Origin: Dyella_A ginsengisoli
GTDB lineage: Bacteria > Pseudomonadota > Gammaproteobacteria > Xanthomonadales > Rhodanobacteraceae
Length of the DNA: 64,000 bases
Direction: 5' to 3'
NCBI RefSeq assembly: GCF_044904665.1
Contig: NZ_JADIKM010000004.1
Span: forward strand, 248,001-312,000
Shown here piece after piece: positions 16,068 through 24,976 of this stretch (the first letter of the stretch is position 1; each line of letters begins with the position of its first letter). The translations under genes were made by a program, and so were the position numbers. The notes under the pieces are model-generated. The model did not search any database and had not been told where the DNA came from. It saw only the letters and a program-made list of their open reading frames with translations.

Positions 16068-18452
16068 ATGAACTTCCAGCCCCGATCCGGCTCGCGCCCC
16101 CGTTCCCTGCTCCTGTGCGCCGCCGTCGCGCTCGCCGTGGCCGGAGTCGCCGTCGCCGCGCCCGCCGATGCCCCCGCAACTGTCGCCCCGTCCAACGCCC
16201 AGCTGGCCTCGCCGCAGATCGAGCGCAAGGTCGACGCGCTGCTGGCGAAGATGACCTTGGCCGAGAAGATCGGCCAGCTGATGCAGTACAACGACCAGGG
16301 CTCCTCGGCACCCACCGCGGCCGATGCGGGCGCGGCCATTGCCGTGAATCCCGAGACGCGCGACCACGTCGATGCCTACGATCTCGCGAAGAAGGGCGAG
16401 CTGGGCTCCATGCTCAACGTGATCGGCGCCGACAAGACCCGCCGCTTCCAGGAGGCGGCGATGCACAGCCGCCTGGGCATCCCGATCCTGTTCGGTGCCG
16501 ACGTCATCCACGGCTATCGCACCATCTATCCGGTGCCGCTGGGCCTGTCCGCCTCGTGGGATCCGCAGCTGGTGCAGGACGTCTCGCACATGTCCGCGGT
16601 GGAGGCCACCACGGGCGGTGTGAAGTGGTTCTACTCGCCGATGGTGGATATCTCGCGTGACGCGCGCTGGGGGCGCTCCACCGAGGGCGCGGGCGAGGAC
16701 GCCTTCCTGGGCTCTGCGATGGCGCGCGCGTATATCCGTGGCTACCAGGGCACCGACCTGTCCAGGCCCGATAGCGTGGCCGCCTCGGTCAAGCATTTCG
16801 CCGCCTATGGCGCCGCCGAGGCGGGGCGCGAATACAACACCACCGACATGTCCGACATCCGCCTGCGCCAGATCTACCTGCCGCCGTACAAGGCCGCGGT
16901 GGAAGCGGGCGCGGCCACGATGATGAGCTCGTTCAACGCACTCAACGGCGTGCCGGCCACCGCCGATCCGTACCTGATGACCGACATCCTGCGCAAGGAA
17001 TGGGGCTTCGACGGCTTCGTGGTCAGCGACTACACCGCGATCATGGAGCTGACCCACCACGGCATCGCGCTGGACGCCGCCACCGCCACCAAGAAGGCGC
17101 TGGAGGCCGGGGTGGAAGTGGACATGATGAGCCACTTCTACGACACCCAGATCCCGAAGCTGCTGAAGGAAGGCAAGCTGTCGATGGCCACCGTGGACGA
17201 GGCCGTGCGCCGAGTGCTGCGGGTGAAATTCGCGCTCGGCCTGTTCGAGCATCCCTACGCGCGCGGCACCGAGGTGACCCAGGCGGTGGACGCGCACCGC
17301 CCGCTGGCGCGCCGTGCGGCGGAGGAGTCGTTCGTGCTGCTGAAGAACGGCGGCGCGGGCCAGGCTCCGTTGCTGCCGTTGTCGTCCTCCGTGAAGAAGC
17401 TCGCCCTGATCGGCCCGCTGGCTGACGACGCCAGCGAGATGCAGGGCGCCTGGGGCGGCGCGCAGCATCTGCCCGACGTGGTCACCCTGCGCGGCGGCCT
17501 GGCCGCGCGCATGAAGAAGCTCGGCGGCGAGTTGCTGTACGCCAAGGGCACCGATGTGCTGACCGACTCGCAGGCCGGCTTCGCGGCGGCCAAGCAGGCC
17601 GCCGCCCAGGCCGACGTGGTGGTGATGGCGCTGGGCGAGTCCTCCAGCATGAGTGGCGAGGCGGGCTCGCGGGCGCACCTGGACCTGCCGGGCAACCAGC
17701 AGCAATTGCTCGAAGCCATCGTCGCCACCGGCAAGCCGGTGGTGCTGCTGGCGTTCTCCGGCCGCCCGCTGGTGCTCGACTGGGCCGACCAGCACGTGGG
17801 CGCGATCATGGAAACCTGGTTCCCCGGCACCGAGGCCGGCAACGCCGTGGCCAACGTGCTGTTCGGCGACGTGGCGCCCAGCGGCAAGCTGACCATGAGC
17901 TTTCCTCGCGCAGTGGGCCAGGAGCCGCTGTACTACAACCAGTTCCCGACCGGCCGTCCCGCGGGCGACGCCGACCTGAGCAAGCCGCCGGCCGGCGACA
18001 CGCGCTTCATCTCGCGCTACATCGACGTGCCCAACAGCGCGCTGTACCCGTTCGGCTACGGCCTCAGCTACACCACGTTCGACTACTCCGGCGTGCAGCT
18101 CTCGCGCAAGCGCGTGCCGCTGGCCGAGGCCAATCGCTCCGGTGCGAAGGATCTGGTCACCGTCACCGCCACGGTGAAGAACACCGGAAAGCGTGCCGGC
18201 ACCGAGGTGGTGCAGCTGTACGTGCGCAACCTCGGCGCCAGCGTGGAGCAGCCGGTGCGCAGCCTGCAGGGCTTCCAGCGGGTGACGCTGAAGGCGGGCG
18301 AGTCGAGGCAGGTGACGTTCAAGCTGGGCTTCCCGGAGCTGTCGTTCTACAACGTGAAGAGCCAGCCGGTGGTCGAGCCCACGCACTACACCGTGTGGGT
18401 GGGCGGCAGCTCGCTGGCCACGCAGCAGGCGGACTTCGACGTCACGCCCTGA
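16068..18452 (+). CDS. bglX: periplasmic GH3 beta-glucosidase (BglX-type)
   Basis: A 794-aa exported glycoside hydrolase family 3 enzyme that removes terminal beta-D-glucose from beta-glucosides or cello-oligosaccharides. Order: signal peptide (ends near AGVAVAA), N-terminal TIM barrel with the substrate-binding KHFAAYG, the catalytic nucleophile Asp321 in GFVVSDYTA, the alpha/beta sandwich with a candidate acid/base Glu in GESSSMSGEAGSRAHL, and a C-terminal fibronectin-III-like domain (VKNTGKRAGTEVVQLYV). Length matches E. coli BglX. The ATG follows a GGAGA site at 16060-16064. Likely controlled by the LacI-type operator upstream and ended by the hairpin downstream. Confidence 0.9.
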   Translation: MNFQPRSGSRPRSLLLCAAVALAVAGVAVAAPADAPATVAPSNAQLASPQIERKVDALLAKMTLAEKIGQLMQYNDQGSSAPTAADAGAAIAVNPETRDHVDAYDLAKKGELGSMLNVIGADKTRRFQEAAMHSRLGIPILFGADVIHGYRTIYPVPLGLSASWDPQLVQDVSHMSAVEATTGGVKWFYSPMVDISRDARWGRSTEGAGEDAFLGSAMARAYIRGYQGTDLSRPDSVAASVKHFAAYGAAEAGREYNTTDMSDIRLRQIYLPPYKAAVEAGAATMMSSFNALNGVPATADPYLMTDILRKEWGFDGFVVSDYTAIMELTHHGIALDAATATKKALEAGVEVDMMSHFYDTQIPKLLKEGKLSMATVDEAVRRVLRVKFALGLFEHPYARGTEVTQAVDAHRPLARRAAEESFVLLKNGGAGQAPLLPLSSSVKKLALIGPLADDASEMQGAWGGAQHLPDVVTLRGGLAARMKKLGGELLYAKGTDVLTDSQAGFAAAKQAAAQADVVVMALGESSSMSGEAGSRAHLDLPGNQQQLLEAIVATGKPVVLLAFSGRPLVLDWADQHVGAIMETWFPGTEAGNAVANVLFGDVAPSGKLTMSFPRAVGQEPLYYNQFPTGRPAGDADLSKPPAGDTRFISRYIDVPNSALYPFGYGLSYTTFDYSGVQLSRKRVPLAEANRSGAKDLVTVTATVKNTGKRAGTEVVQLYVRNLGASVEQPVRSLQGFQRVTLKAGESRQVTFKLGFPELSFYNVKSQPVVEPTHYTVWVGGSSLATQQADFDVTP

Positions 18453-18460
18453 AGCGTCGG

Positions 18461-18487
18461 GCGGATGGCGGCGTGTCCGTCATCCGC
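18461..18487 (+). terminator. hairpin after beta-glucosidase
   Basis: An 11-base arm pair (GCGGATGGCGG and CCGTCATCCGC, one G-T wobble) with a 5-base loop begins 9 bases past the stop codon. Only a short T-poor tail follows, so termination may be partial. Confidence 0.5.
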
Positions 18488-18584
18488 TTGCCTGGCGCAG
18501 TGATCAGCGCACCAGCTTTCGGCACTTCGGGGCGTGTGGCGGGTCGGCTAGATTGCCGGCCTTGGTCACTCACGGGTTTGCGAC

Positions 18585-19331
18585 ATGAGCCGAAAGCACT
18601 GGCTGCACGCGATGTGCGCCCTTTTCATCGCCGTGGCCGGCGCCGTCCGGGCGGGAGGCGCCGATTCGCGTCCCGCCGAAGTGGTGGTGCTGTCCACCTT
18701 GCACCAGCTGCACGCGCAGGTGCCGGGTTACTCGTTCGACCGCCTGCGCGAGGTGCTCGAGCAGCTGCATCCGGACGTGCTGTGCCTGGAAGTGCGCGCC
18801 GACAAGCTCGCCGCCCGTGCGCCGGAGAGCACCAAACAGGAATACCCGAAGGTCATCTACCCGCTGCTGGCGCGCGGACACTACGTGGTGGTGGCGATGG
18901 AGCCGTCCGAGCCTGAGTACGGCGCGATCCTGCGCCCCTACCTCCAGGCCAACACGACGTTCCAGGCTGCCGGCGGTGCCGCGGTGGCCGCGCTGGGCGC
19001 CTATTCGGACGCCACCTATGCGGCGCTCAAGACCCACTGGCGTGATGCCGCTGCCGTCAACGACGCCACGACCGACGACATGCTGCGCGCCAAGCACGCG
19101 TTCCAGCAGGCGGCGATCGGTGCCGGCGAGCGCGAGGGCTGGGAGCGCTGGAACCGGCATTTCCTGGCGGTGATCGAGCAGGCGGCGGCAGAGCACCCGG
19201 GGCAGCGCATCGTGGTCACGGTCGGCGTGGAGCACGGTTACTGGCTGCGCGGACACCTGGCTGCCGTGCCCGGCATCCGCCTGCTGGATACCGCCGTGCT
19301 GCTCTCGCCGGCGCTCACGCGCCCGGATTGA
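18585..19331 (+). CDS. exported TraB/ChaN-like hypothetical protein
   Basis: A 248-aa protein with a signal peptide (cleavage near AVRAGGA). The mature part starts VVVLSTLHQLHAQ and continues with FDRLREVLEQLHPDVLCLEV, a layout like the TraB/ChaN/EreA-like superfamily, in which an early histidine-containing 'G-T-x-H' strand and a Glu-containing 'cLEv' strand form the site. Near the end, VTVGVEHGYWLRGHLA has another His. The catalytic identity is not established, so this is a fold-level suggestion. Its last 17 bases overlap the 3' end of the convergent tspO gene. Confidence 0.5.
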   Translation: MSRKHWLHAMCALFIAVAGAVRAGGADSRPAEVVVLSTLHQLHAQVPGYSFDRLREVLEQLHPDVLCLEVRADKLAARAPESTKQEYPKVIYPLLARGHYVVVAMEPSEPEYGAILRPYLQANTTFQAAGGAAVAALGAYSDATYAALKTHWRDAAAVNDATTDDMLRAKHAFQQAAIGAGEREGWERWNRHFLAVIEQAAAEHPGQRIVVTVGVEHGYWLRGHLAAVPGIRLLDTAVLLSPALTRPD

Positions 19332-19773
19332 GCTGCCACAGCGCCGCGTTGAGCACGGTGGCGAAGCTCACCCAGGCGATGTACGGCACCATCATCCAGC
19401 CGGCCGCGCGATCGCGGCGGAAGAACGCCACGGTGGTGGCGACGATCAGCGCGAGCAGGACCACGATGTCCACCAGCGCCACGGCGAGCAGGTGGCGGCC
19501 GAAGAACAGCCACGACCACGCCGCGTTCAGCACCAGCTGAGCCAGCCACAGGCCGGTGGCCGCGTCGATGCCGGATTTGCGCCACGCGCGCCACGCGGCC
19601 ACCGCCATCAGCAGGTAGAGCGCGCTCCATACCGGAGCAAACACGCTGTTGGGCGGGTTGAACGAGGGCTTGGTCAGCGCGGCGTACCAGTCGCCGGGAG
19701 GGAACCGGCTGCCCACGAAGCCGGCGGCAAACGCCAGCAGCACGAACACTCCCAGTGACATCCACTTGCGCAT
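19315..19773 (-). CDS. tspO: TspO/MBR family tryptophan-rich sensory protein
   Basis: A 152-aa five-helix membrane protein of the TspO (peripheral benzodiazepine receptor) family, which binds porphyrins and may act in stress or tetrapyrrole handling. Family marks are WYAALTKPSFNPPNSVFAPVWSALYLLMAVAAW and the later LNAAWSWLFFGR (given in part). The ATG at 19773 has an AGGGAG site about 7 bases upstream. Upstream DNA holds two palindromes shared with the divergent chitinase gene. It overlaps the convergent gene by 17 bases at its 3' end. Confidence 0.9.
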   Translation of the reverse strand: MRKWMSLGVFVLLAFAAGFVGSRFPPGDWYAALTKPSFNPPNSVFAPVWSALYLLMAVAAWRAWRKSGIDAATGLWLAQLVLNAAWSWLFFGRHLLAVALVDIVVLLALIVATTVAFFRRDRAAGWMMVPYIAWVSFATVLNAALWQLNPGA

Positions 19774-19873
19774 CGGTCGCTCCCTCGCACCAGAAGTGGT
19801 CGAGGCTAGCGGCGATGCGGGGGGGCCACAAGCCAATGGCGCAACCGTCGAGACGCCGCTCGCGATCTTGATA

Positions 19874-19885
19874 GACATCGTTGTC
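19874..19885. promoter_or_regulatory. operator-like palindrome, distal copy
   Basis: GACATCGTTGTC sits in a longer shared context TGATAGACATCGTTGTCAT. It matches the proximal copy at 20077-20088 except for one base in the half-site. The form GACA-n-CG-TTGTC is that of LacI/GalR-family sites, and resembles the NagR-type GlcNAc/chitin boxes I recall from Shewanella and Xanthomonas. Confidence 0.55.
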
Positions 19886-20076
19886 ATCATGCCTGCCGAT
19901 GTAGCCACCTGGGGAGCGCATCGAGCGCTTGGCTGGCAACGGGTCCGTGCTGTTGGTCGCGACCCGACAGGGTTCGGTCCATCCGTCCAGTTCCTTGGGA
20001 ATCCTCGTCTATCTTCCTGCCTCATGTGCGGTCGCATCAATCACGCGAGCCGTCACAGTTTGGAAAAAGTCTGATA

Positions 20077-20088
20077 GACAACGTTGTC
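20077..20088. promoter_or_regulatory. perfect operator-like palindrome, proximal copy
   Basis: GACAACGTTGTC is a perfect 12-base palindrome inside TGATAGACAACGTTGTCAT, 152 bases before the chitinase ATG. Together with the distal copy (centres 203 bases apart) it could allow looping. It is a likely binding site for a LacI-family regulator responding to chitin products; the regulator itself is not in the window. Confidence 0.6.
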
Positions 20089-20239
20089 ATTCAAGTCGTA
20101 TCAAGGGCCGGTTCGCAGCATCCACAAGCGGTAGCTGCACGGACGCACCGGCGACGTATCCCCACCGGCCGACAGGACGCGGCCGCGACAACGCCCGACA
20201 ACCACCCGTAGCGATGTATCCATCAGGAGAACGACTCAA

Positions 20240-21808
20240 ATGAATGTGAAGCGATCGGTTTCGTGGTCCCGTCTGGCGCTCGGTGTGCTGGGCAGCCTGG
20301 GCGGCTCGGCCATGTCGGTGGGCCTGCTTGCGGCCGCGCCCGTCACGGTGCACGCGCAGATGGTGGCGTCGTGCGCCGCGCCCTGGAGCGCCGGCACGGC
20401 GTATTCCGGCGGCGCCACCGTCAGCGAGAACAGTGTCAACTACACGGCCAACTGGTGGACCCAGGGCGATGACCCGGCCACCCACAGCGGTCCGTCCGGC
20501 TCGGGTCAGCCGTGGACCTCGCAGGGCAGTTGCGGCGACACCAGCGGCTCCGGCGGCAGCACGGGCGGTACCGGCGGCACCGGCACCTCGGGATCCACCT
20601 GCGCACTCGCGTGGAGTGCGGGCACCGTGTACACGGGCGGCCAGACGGCCAGCGAAAACGGCATCAATTACGTGGCCAACTGGTGGACCCAGGGCGACGA
20701 TCCGGCCACCCACAACGGCCCCACCGGCTCGGCGCAGCCGTGGACCTCGCAGGGCAGCTGCGACGGCTCGGGCAGCGGCGGCACAGGCGGCACAGGCGGT
20801 ACGGGTGGAACCGGCGGCACCGGTGGCACCGGCACGCCGCCGCCCGCACCGGACAGCCTGCTGTTCAGTCCGTACAAGGATGTCACGATCAACATGGACT
20901 GGAACACCAACACCATGCGCAGCGCGGCCGCCACCGGTTCGCCGATTCCCGTGGTTGGCAGCAACAGCCTGGTGTCGAACTACGTGCCCAACCTCGGCGC
21001 GATCACCCTCGCGTTCGCCTCGGGCGAGTGCGGCAGCGAAAGCTGGGGCGGCATCCCGGGAGCCAACTTCGCCAGCGCCAACGTGCAGGCGCTGGCCGAT
21101 GCGGGGGTGAACTACGTGGTGTCCACCGGCGGCCAGGCCGGCAGCTTCACCTGCGGCTCGACGGCGGGCATGGCGCAGTTCATCGGCCGCTACAACAGCG
21201 CGCATCTGGTGGGCGTGGACTTCGACATCGAAGGAGGCCAGACCCAGACGCAGATCAACAACCTCGTCGCCGGTGCAGTCTATGCGCAGAGCCTGTACCC
21301 GAACCTGCGCTTCTCCTTCACGCTGGCCACGCTGGCCGCCTCCGACGGCAGCTACGGCGGCCTCAACAGCGTGGGCGACATGGTGGTGCGCTCGGTGCTG
21401 GCGTCCTCGCTGCAGCACTACACCATCAACCTGATGGTGATGGACTTCGGTGGTCCCAGCCCCGGCGTGTGCGTGGTGTCCGGCGGCGTGTGCGACATGG
21501 GCCAGTCGGCGATCCAGGCGGTGACCAACCTGAAGCACACCTACGGCGTGCCGGCCAACCACATCGAACTCACCCCGATGATCGGCCTCAACGATGTCAC
21601 CAGTGAAACCTTCACCGCGGCCGATGTGGACACGGTGACGGCGTATGCGGTGAACGCGGGGCTGGTGGGCGTGCACTTCTGGTCGCTGGACCGCGACACG
21701 CCGTGCGCCGGCGGCAGCAACGGCTACGCCTCGCCGGTGTGCAACTCGATCGACGGTACCACCTCGCTGGAATACACCCAGCGCTTCCTGCACGACCTGG
21801 GACGCTGA
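20240..21808 (+). CDS. secreted GH18 chitinase with two CBM5/12 domains
   Basis: A 522-aa secreted enzyme cleaving beta-1,4-GlcNAc links in chitin. Order: signal peptide (cleavage near VHA, residue 39), two near-identical CBM5/12 chitin-binding modules (about 45-98 and 120-174; both with NWWTQGDDPATH and QPWTSQGSC), a Gly-Thr linker (175-200) and a GH18 catalytic domain (205-522) with the DxDxE motif as DFDIE at 327-331, Glu331 being the proton donor. The ATG is preceded by AGGAGA. The two binding modules probably arose by internal duplication. Likely regulated through the upstream palindromes and terminated by the hairpin at 21826. Confidence 0.9.
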   Translation: MNVKRSVSWSRLALGVLGSLGGSAMSVGLLAAAPVTVHAQMVASCAAPWSAGTAYSGGATVSENSVNYTANWWTQGDDPATHSGPSGSGQPWTSQGSCGDTSGSGGSTGGTGGTGTSGSTCALAWSAGTVYTGGQTASENGINYVANWWTQGDDPATHNGPTGSAQPWTSQGSCDGSGSGGTGGTGGTGGTGGTGGTGTPPPAPDSLLFSPYKDVTINMDWNTNTMRSAAATGSPIPVVGSNSLVSNYVPNLGAITLAFASGECGSESWGGIPGANFASANVQALADAGVNYVVSTGGQAGSFTCGSTAGMAQFIGRYNSAHLVGVDFDIEGGQTQTQINNLVAGAVYAQSLYPNLRFSFTLATLAASDGSYGGLNSVGDMVVRSVLASSLQHYTINLMVMDFGGPSPGVCVVSGGVCDMGQSAIQAVTNLKHTYGVPANHIELTPMIGLNDVTSETFTAADVDTVTAYAVNAGLVGVHFWSLDRDTPCAGGSNGYASPVCNSIDGTTSLEYTQRFLHDLGR

Positions 21809-21825
21809 TCGGCTGACGGCTGGAC

Positions 21826-21859
21826 CGAGCATGCCCGGCCCGCCGGCCGGGCATGCTCG
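21826..21859 (+). terminator. strong hairpin after chitinase
   Basis: A perfect 14-base arm pair (CGAGCATGCCCGGC / GCCGGGCATGCTCG) with a 6-base loop lies 17 bases past the chitinase stop. No clear T tract follows, but the stem is very stable. Confidence 0.6.
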
Positions 21860-21944
21860 CTTCGCGGCTTCGACCAAGGCCGTGTCGACAGCCGGCCGCC
21901 GCGCTCGCTAGCGTGTTGGCCATGCCTCTCGTCCGCACCCGCCG

Positions 21945-22871
21945 ATGACTCGCGCCACGCCCGGCCACGCCAGCGTGGACGCCGGATTCTACGCGACCCT
22001 GCTCGGCGCCACCTTCCTGATGGGTTCGAGCTTCATCGCCGGCAAGATCCTGCTCGGCCTCGGCGTGCCGGCAATCCTGCTGGTGGGCTGGCGGTTCCTG
22101 CTGGCGGCGATCGCCACGCTGCCGCTGCTGGCGATGGCGCGCGTTCCGCTGCGCGCGCAGCTGTGGCCGCCGGCGATGGCGCCGCGGCAGGCATGGGTGG
22201 TCGGCGCGATCGGGCTGCTGCAGACGGCGGCGGTGATGGGGCTGCTGTTTGTCGGCATGCGCAGCATCCCGGCCGCGGCGGCAGCGATCCTGCTGTTCAG
22301 CAATCCGATCTGGGTGGCTTTGCTTGGACGGCTGTTCCTGCACGAATCGCTGGGGCCGATGCGCGTGGCGGGCCTGATACTGGGCATGCTCGGCGTGGCG
22401 CTGGCGATCGGGCCGGGCGCCTTGCTCACGGGCCAGCGCGAGGCCTTGTTCGGCGAGCTGTGCTGTCTGGCATCGGCGGTGTGCTGGGCGGTGGCCACCA
22501 CCATCAACAAGCGCGCAGCGCTGCCGATCGGCGGATTGGCGCTCAATTTCTGGCAGATGCTGATCGGCGCGCTGGTGCTGCTGGCGCTGGCCTACACAGG
22601 CGGCGAACGATGGCCGGCGGATGTCGGTGCGCGCGCGTGGCTGTGGTTCGCGTGGCTGGCGGTGCCGGCGTCCACCGGGTCGTTCGGGCTGTGGTTCGTG
22701 GCGCTGCGTCGCGGCGGCGCCACCCACGCCAGCGGCTGGCTATTCCTGGCGCCGCTGTTCGCCGTGCTGCTGTCGTTCGCCGTGCTGCACACCACCCTGT
22801 CTCCGCTGCAGCTGTTTGGCGGCGTGCTTATCGGCGTGGGCTTGTGGTTGGTGAACCGGGTGCGAGGCTGA
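21945..22871 (+). CDS. EamA/DMT family transporter
   Basis: A 308-aa inner-membrane protein with ten hydrophobic segments in two EamA repeats. Typical pieces are LLGATFLMGSSFIAGKILL at the first helix, SIPAAAAAILLFSNPIWVALLG at the end of the first repeat, and HASGWLFLAPLFAVLLSF in the second. These proteins export small metabolites such as amino acids or nucleobases. No good ribosome site precedes the ATG at 21945, so the start is only the best available. Its last 44 bases overlap the 3' end of the convergent DUF5329 gene. Confidence 0.82.
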   Translation: MTRATPGHASVDAGFYATLLGATFLMGSSFIAGKILLGLGVPAILLVGWRFLLAAIATLPLLAMARVPLRAQLWPPAMAPRQAWVVGAIGLLQTAAVMGLLFVGMRSIPAAAAAILLFSNPIWVALLGRLFLHESLGPMRVAGLILGMLGVALAIGPGALLTGQREALFGELCCLASAVCWAVATTINKRAALPIGGLALNFWQMLIGALVLLALAYTGGERWPADVGARAWLWFAWLAVPASTGSFGLWFVALRRGGATHASGWLFLAPLFAVLLSFAVLHTTLSPLQLFGGVLIGVGLWLVNRVRG

Positions 22872-23250
22872 CGGGAGCGTCGTGCCAGGCGAACAGCCGC
22901 GCGCGCAGCCAGTCCGCCACCGTTTCGACGTGGCCATCGGCGAAGCGGATCGTGTATGGCTTGCCCGACATCGACGAGCCGGTGGCACACAGCCGGATGA
23001 AGTCGTCGGCGCTGCGCACGCGATCGCCGGCGTAATGCCGCTTCAGTTCGAGGTGATGCACCGCCGCGGCGGCGTGGTAGGCGCTGCCGTTGCGGATGAA
23101 TTGCGCGCCCTTGAGTTGCGCCACGGACTGGATCAAGTAGTCGATCTTGCGCTGCTCGACCGCAGGGGGCGATTGGGCCAGCGCAGTGAACGTGACGAGC
23201 AGCAGCACCGCAACCAGCATGAGACGGACCATGATCGGGCGGCGCCTCAC
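22828..23250 (-). CDS. DUF5329 family exported protein
   Basis: A 140-aa protein with an N-terminal signal peptide (cleavage near ALAQ). The segments KIDYLIQSVAQLKGAQFIRNG and RSADDFIRLCATGSSMSG with YTIRFADG match the DUF5329 family, periplasmic proteins of unknown role. Two starts are possible: GTG 23250, which overlaps the stop of the upstream phospholipase gene (GTGA) and has a GGAGAG site 6 bases away, or ATG 23232. I chose the GTG because of the ribosome site and coupling. It forms a two-gene unit with the phospholipase D-like gene. Confidence 0.72.
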   Translation of the reverse strand: MRRRPIMVRLMLVAVLLLVTFTALAQSPPAVEQRKIDYLIQSVAQLKGAQFIRNGSAYHAAAAVHHLELKRHYAGDRVRSADDFIRLCATGSSMSGKPYTIRFADGHVETVADWLRARLFAWHDAPVSLAPGSPTTSPRR

Positions 23251-24821
23251 AGCAGGCTCTCCACCGGCAGCAGCTTGATCAAGCCCACCTCGGCCTTGCG
23301 GCCGGTGGTGGCGTCGGGGTCGCTGTCGTGGGTGACCAGTTGGCCGCCTTCGTCGCCCTGCCAGCGCAGCCCGGCATCGGCCGCCGGCTTGCCGGGATCG
23401 AGCATCACGCGCCAGGCACTGGTGGGCTTGGTGGCGTCGTCGAAGTAGCGCTCCACGGCGGCGGCCAGCGGCGCGTTGTCGACGATGATGCCCATCTCGG
23501 TGTTGAGCAGCTTGGAGCGCTCGTCCATGTTCATCGAGCCGATGAACACCTCGTGCGAATCCACCACGATGGCCTTGGCGTGCAGGCTCACGCCGGAGGA
23601 TTTGCCGGCATCGGTGGCGGGCTGCTTGGCGCCCGGCGCGGGACGCAGTTCATACAACTGCACGCCACCACGCAGCAGCGGCAGCCGGTAGCGCGAGTAG
23701 CCCGCATGCACGGCCGGCTCGTCGGTGGAGGCCAGCGAATTGGTCAACACCTGCACGCGCACGCCGCGTGCCGCCAGGCCGGCGAGGAACGCGGTGCCCT
23801 CGTCGCCGGGGATGAAGTACGGCGAGATCAGCCGCACGTCGCGCCGCGCGCCGTCGAGCATGGCCTTGATGTCGGGGCCGATGCGCAGGCTGGGATCGTC
23901 CTCGTCGGCGTCGATCTTGGCCGGCTGGTCAGCCACCAAGGTGGCCTTGCCCCAGAACCACTTGCCCGGGCGATCGCCGGACGGACCGTGCGGCAGCTGC
24001 TCCAGCGTGGCCTGGGCGTAGTCGCTCTGCGCGAACTTGCGCGCATCCTTGCCCAGCTGCTGGCGCAGCGTGGCCAGTTCCAGGTGGCCGGGATGCTTGC
24101 CGCTGAAGGCTTTCACCGGATAGGCGGCGTCGCAGTTCCAGTATTCGTCGAAGGCCTGCGAGGCCTGGCGCACCACCGGACCGATCGCGATCAGGTCCAG
24201 GTCGCGAAAGTGCGTGCTGTCGCCGGCGTCGAAATAGTCGTCGCCGATGTTGCGCCCGCCGACGATGGCCACCGTGTTGTCCGCGATGAACGACTTGTTG
24301 TGCATGCGGTGGTTGAGCCGGCTGCCGTCGAGCACGAACTGCGCGGCCTTGCCCAGGCCGGTGCGCGCGCGCGTGCCGAATGGGTTGAATAGGCGCACTT
24401 CAATGTTGGGGTGCGAGTCGAGCGCGTCGAGCATGTCGACCTGGCCGTCGACATTGATGTCGTCCAGCAGCAGCCGGACGCGCACGCCGCGATCGGCCGC
24501 GGCGAGCAGGCGCTGCGCCACCAGCCGGCCGGTCGCATCGTTGGCGAAGATGTAGTACTGCAGGTCCAGCGTGTGCTCGGCATGGTCGGCCAGCGCCACG
24601 CGGCTCATCAGCGCGTTGGTGCTGAAGGTGAGCAGGCGGAAGCCGGACAGCTCGTCGTGCCTGGCCACCTCGCGATGCACGTAGCGTGTGCTGGGCGTGT
24701 CCACCTTCGGCGGCAGCGCGGTGGTGTGCGCCTTGGGGAAGTCCTTGCGCAGCGTGGCGCAGCCGGCGAGGGTGAGCGCGGCCAGCAGTGCCAGGGCGGT
24801 TCGGTACCAACGTGCGGGCAT
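23247..24821 (-). CDS. phospholipase D family lipoprotein (cardiolipin synthase C-like)
   Basis: A 524-aa lipoprotein (lipobox LTLAGC, Cys21) with two PLD half-sites. The first is HNKSFIADN with GGRNIGDDYFD after it; the second is HAKAIVVDS with IGSMNMDERS. This matches the ClsC/YmdC group, which makes cardiolipin from two phospholipids in the envelope. The start at 24821 has GGAG 6 bases upstream. DUF5329 follows with overlapping start and stop. E. coli ClsC needs YmdB for full activity; no YmdB-like gene is here. Confidence 0.82.
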   Translation of the reverse strand: MPARWYRTALALLAALTLAGCATLRKDFPKAHTTALPPKVDTPSTRYVHREVARHDELSGFRLLTFSTNALMSRVALADHAEHTLDLQYYIFANDATGRLVAQRLLAAADRGVRVRLLLDDINVDGQVDMLDALDSHPNIEVRLFNPFGTRARTGLGKAAQFVLDGSRLNHRMHNKSFIADNTVAIVGGRNIGDDYFDAGDSTHFRDLDLIAIGPVVRQASQAFDEYWNCDAAYPVKAFSGKHPGHLELATLRQQLGKDARKFAQSDYAQATLEQLPHGPSGDRPGKWFWGKATLVADQPAKIDADEDDPSLRIGPDIKAMLDGARRDVRLISPYFIPGDEGTAFLAGLAARGVRVQVLTNSLASTDEPAVHAGYSRYRLPLLRGGVQLYELRPAPGAKQPATDAGKSSGVSLHAKAIVVDSHEVFIGSMNMDERSKLLNTEMGIIVDNAPLAAAVERYFDDATKPTSAWRVMLDPGKPAADAGLRWQGDEGGQLVTHDSDPDATTGRKAEVGLIKLLPVESLL

Positions 24822-24976
24822 GGGGAACTCCGACGGAAACATTGCAGCGAATTGACGGTGCGCAGGCGTGCGTCACGCATGAGTGAAAAGGGCGTCACGC
24901 GGCTGGCCAGCGTTTATGCTGGTATCCCCACGCTGCCCGGTGCGGCGTTTTCCCCTCGATCCGCAACGGAGCGCGA

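Larger units (their letters stand above)
19774..20239. other. divergent regulatory region between tspO and chitinase
   Basis: A 466-base gene-free region holding two similar palindromic elements, described separately. Apart from these and an AGGAGA ribosome site just before the chitinase ATG, I see no gene or clear hairpin. Confidence 0.55.

Noticed and set aside
16050..18386. Long minus-strand frame (778 codons) opposite the beta-glucosidase
   Set aside because: Fully antisense to a well-supported GH3 gene; no domains.
20763..20845. Tandem short GGCACAGGCGG-like repeat
   Set aside because: It is the coding sequence of the chitinase Gly-Thr linker, not a separate repeat element.
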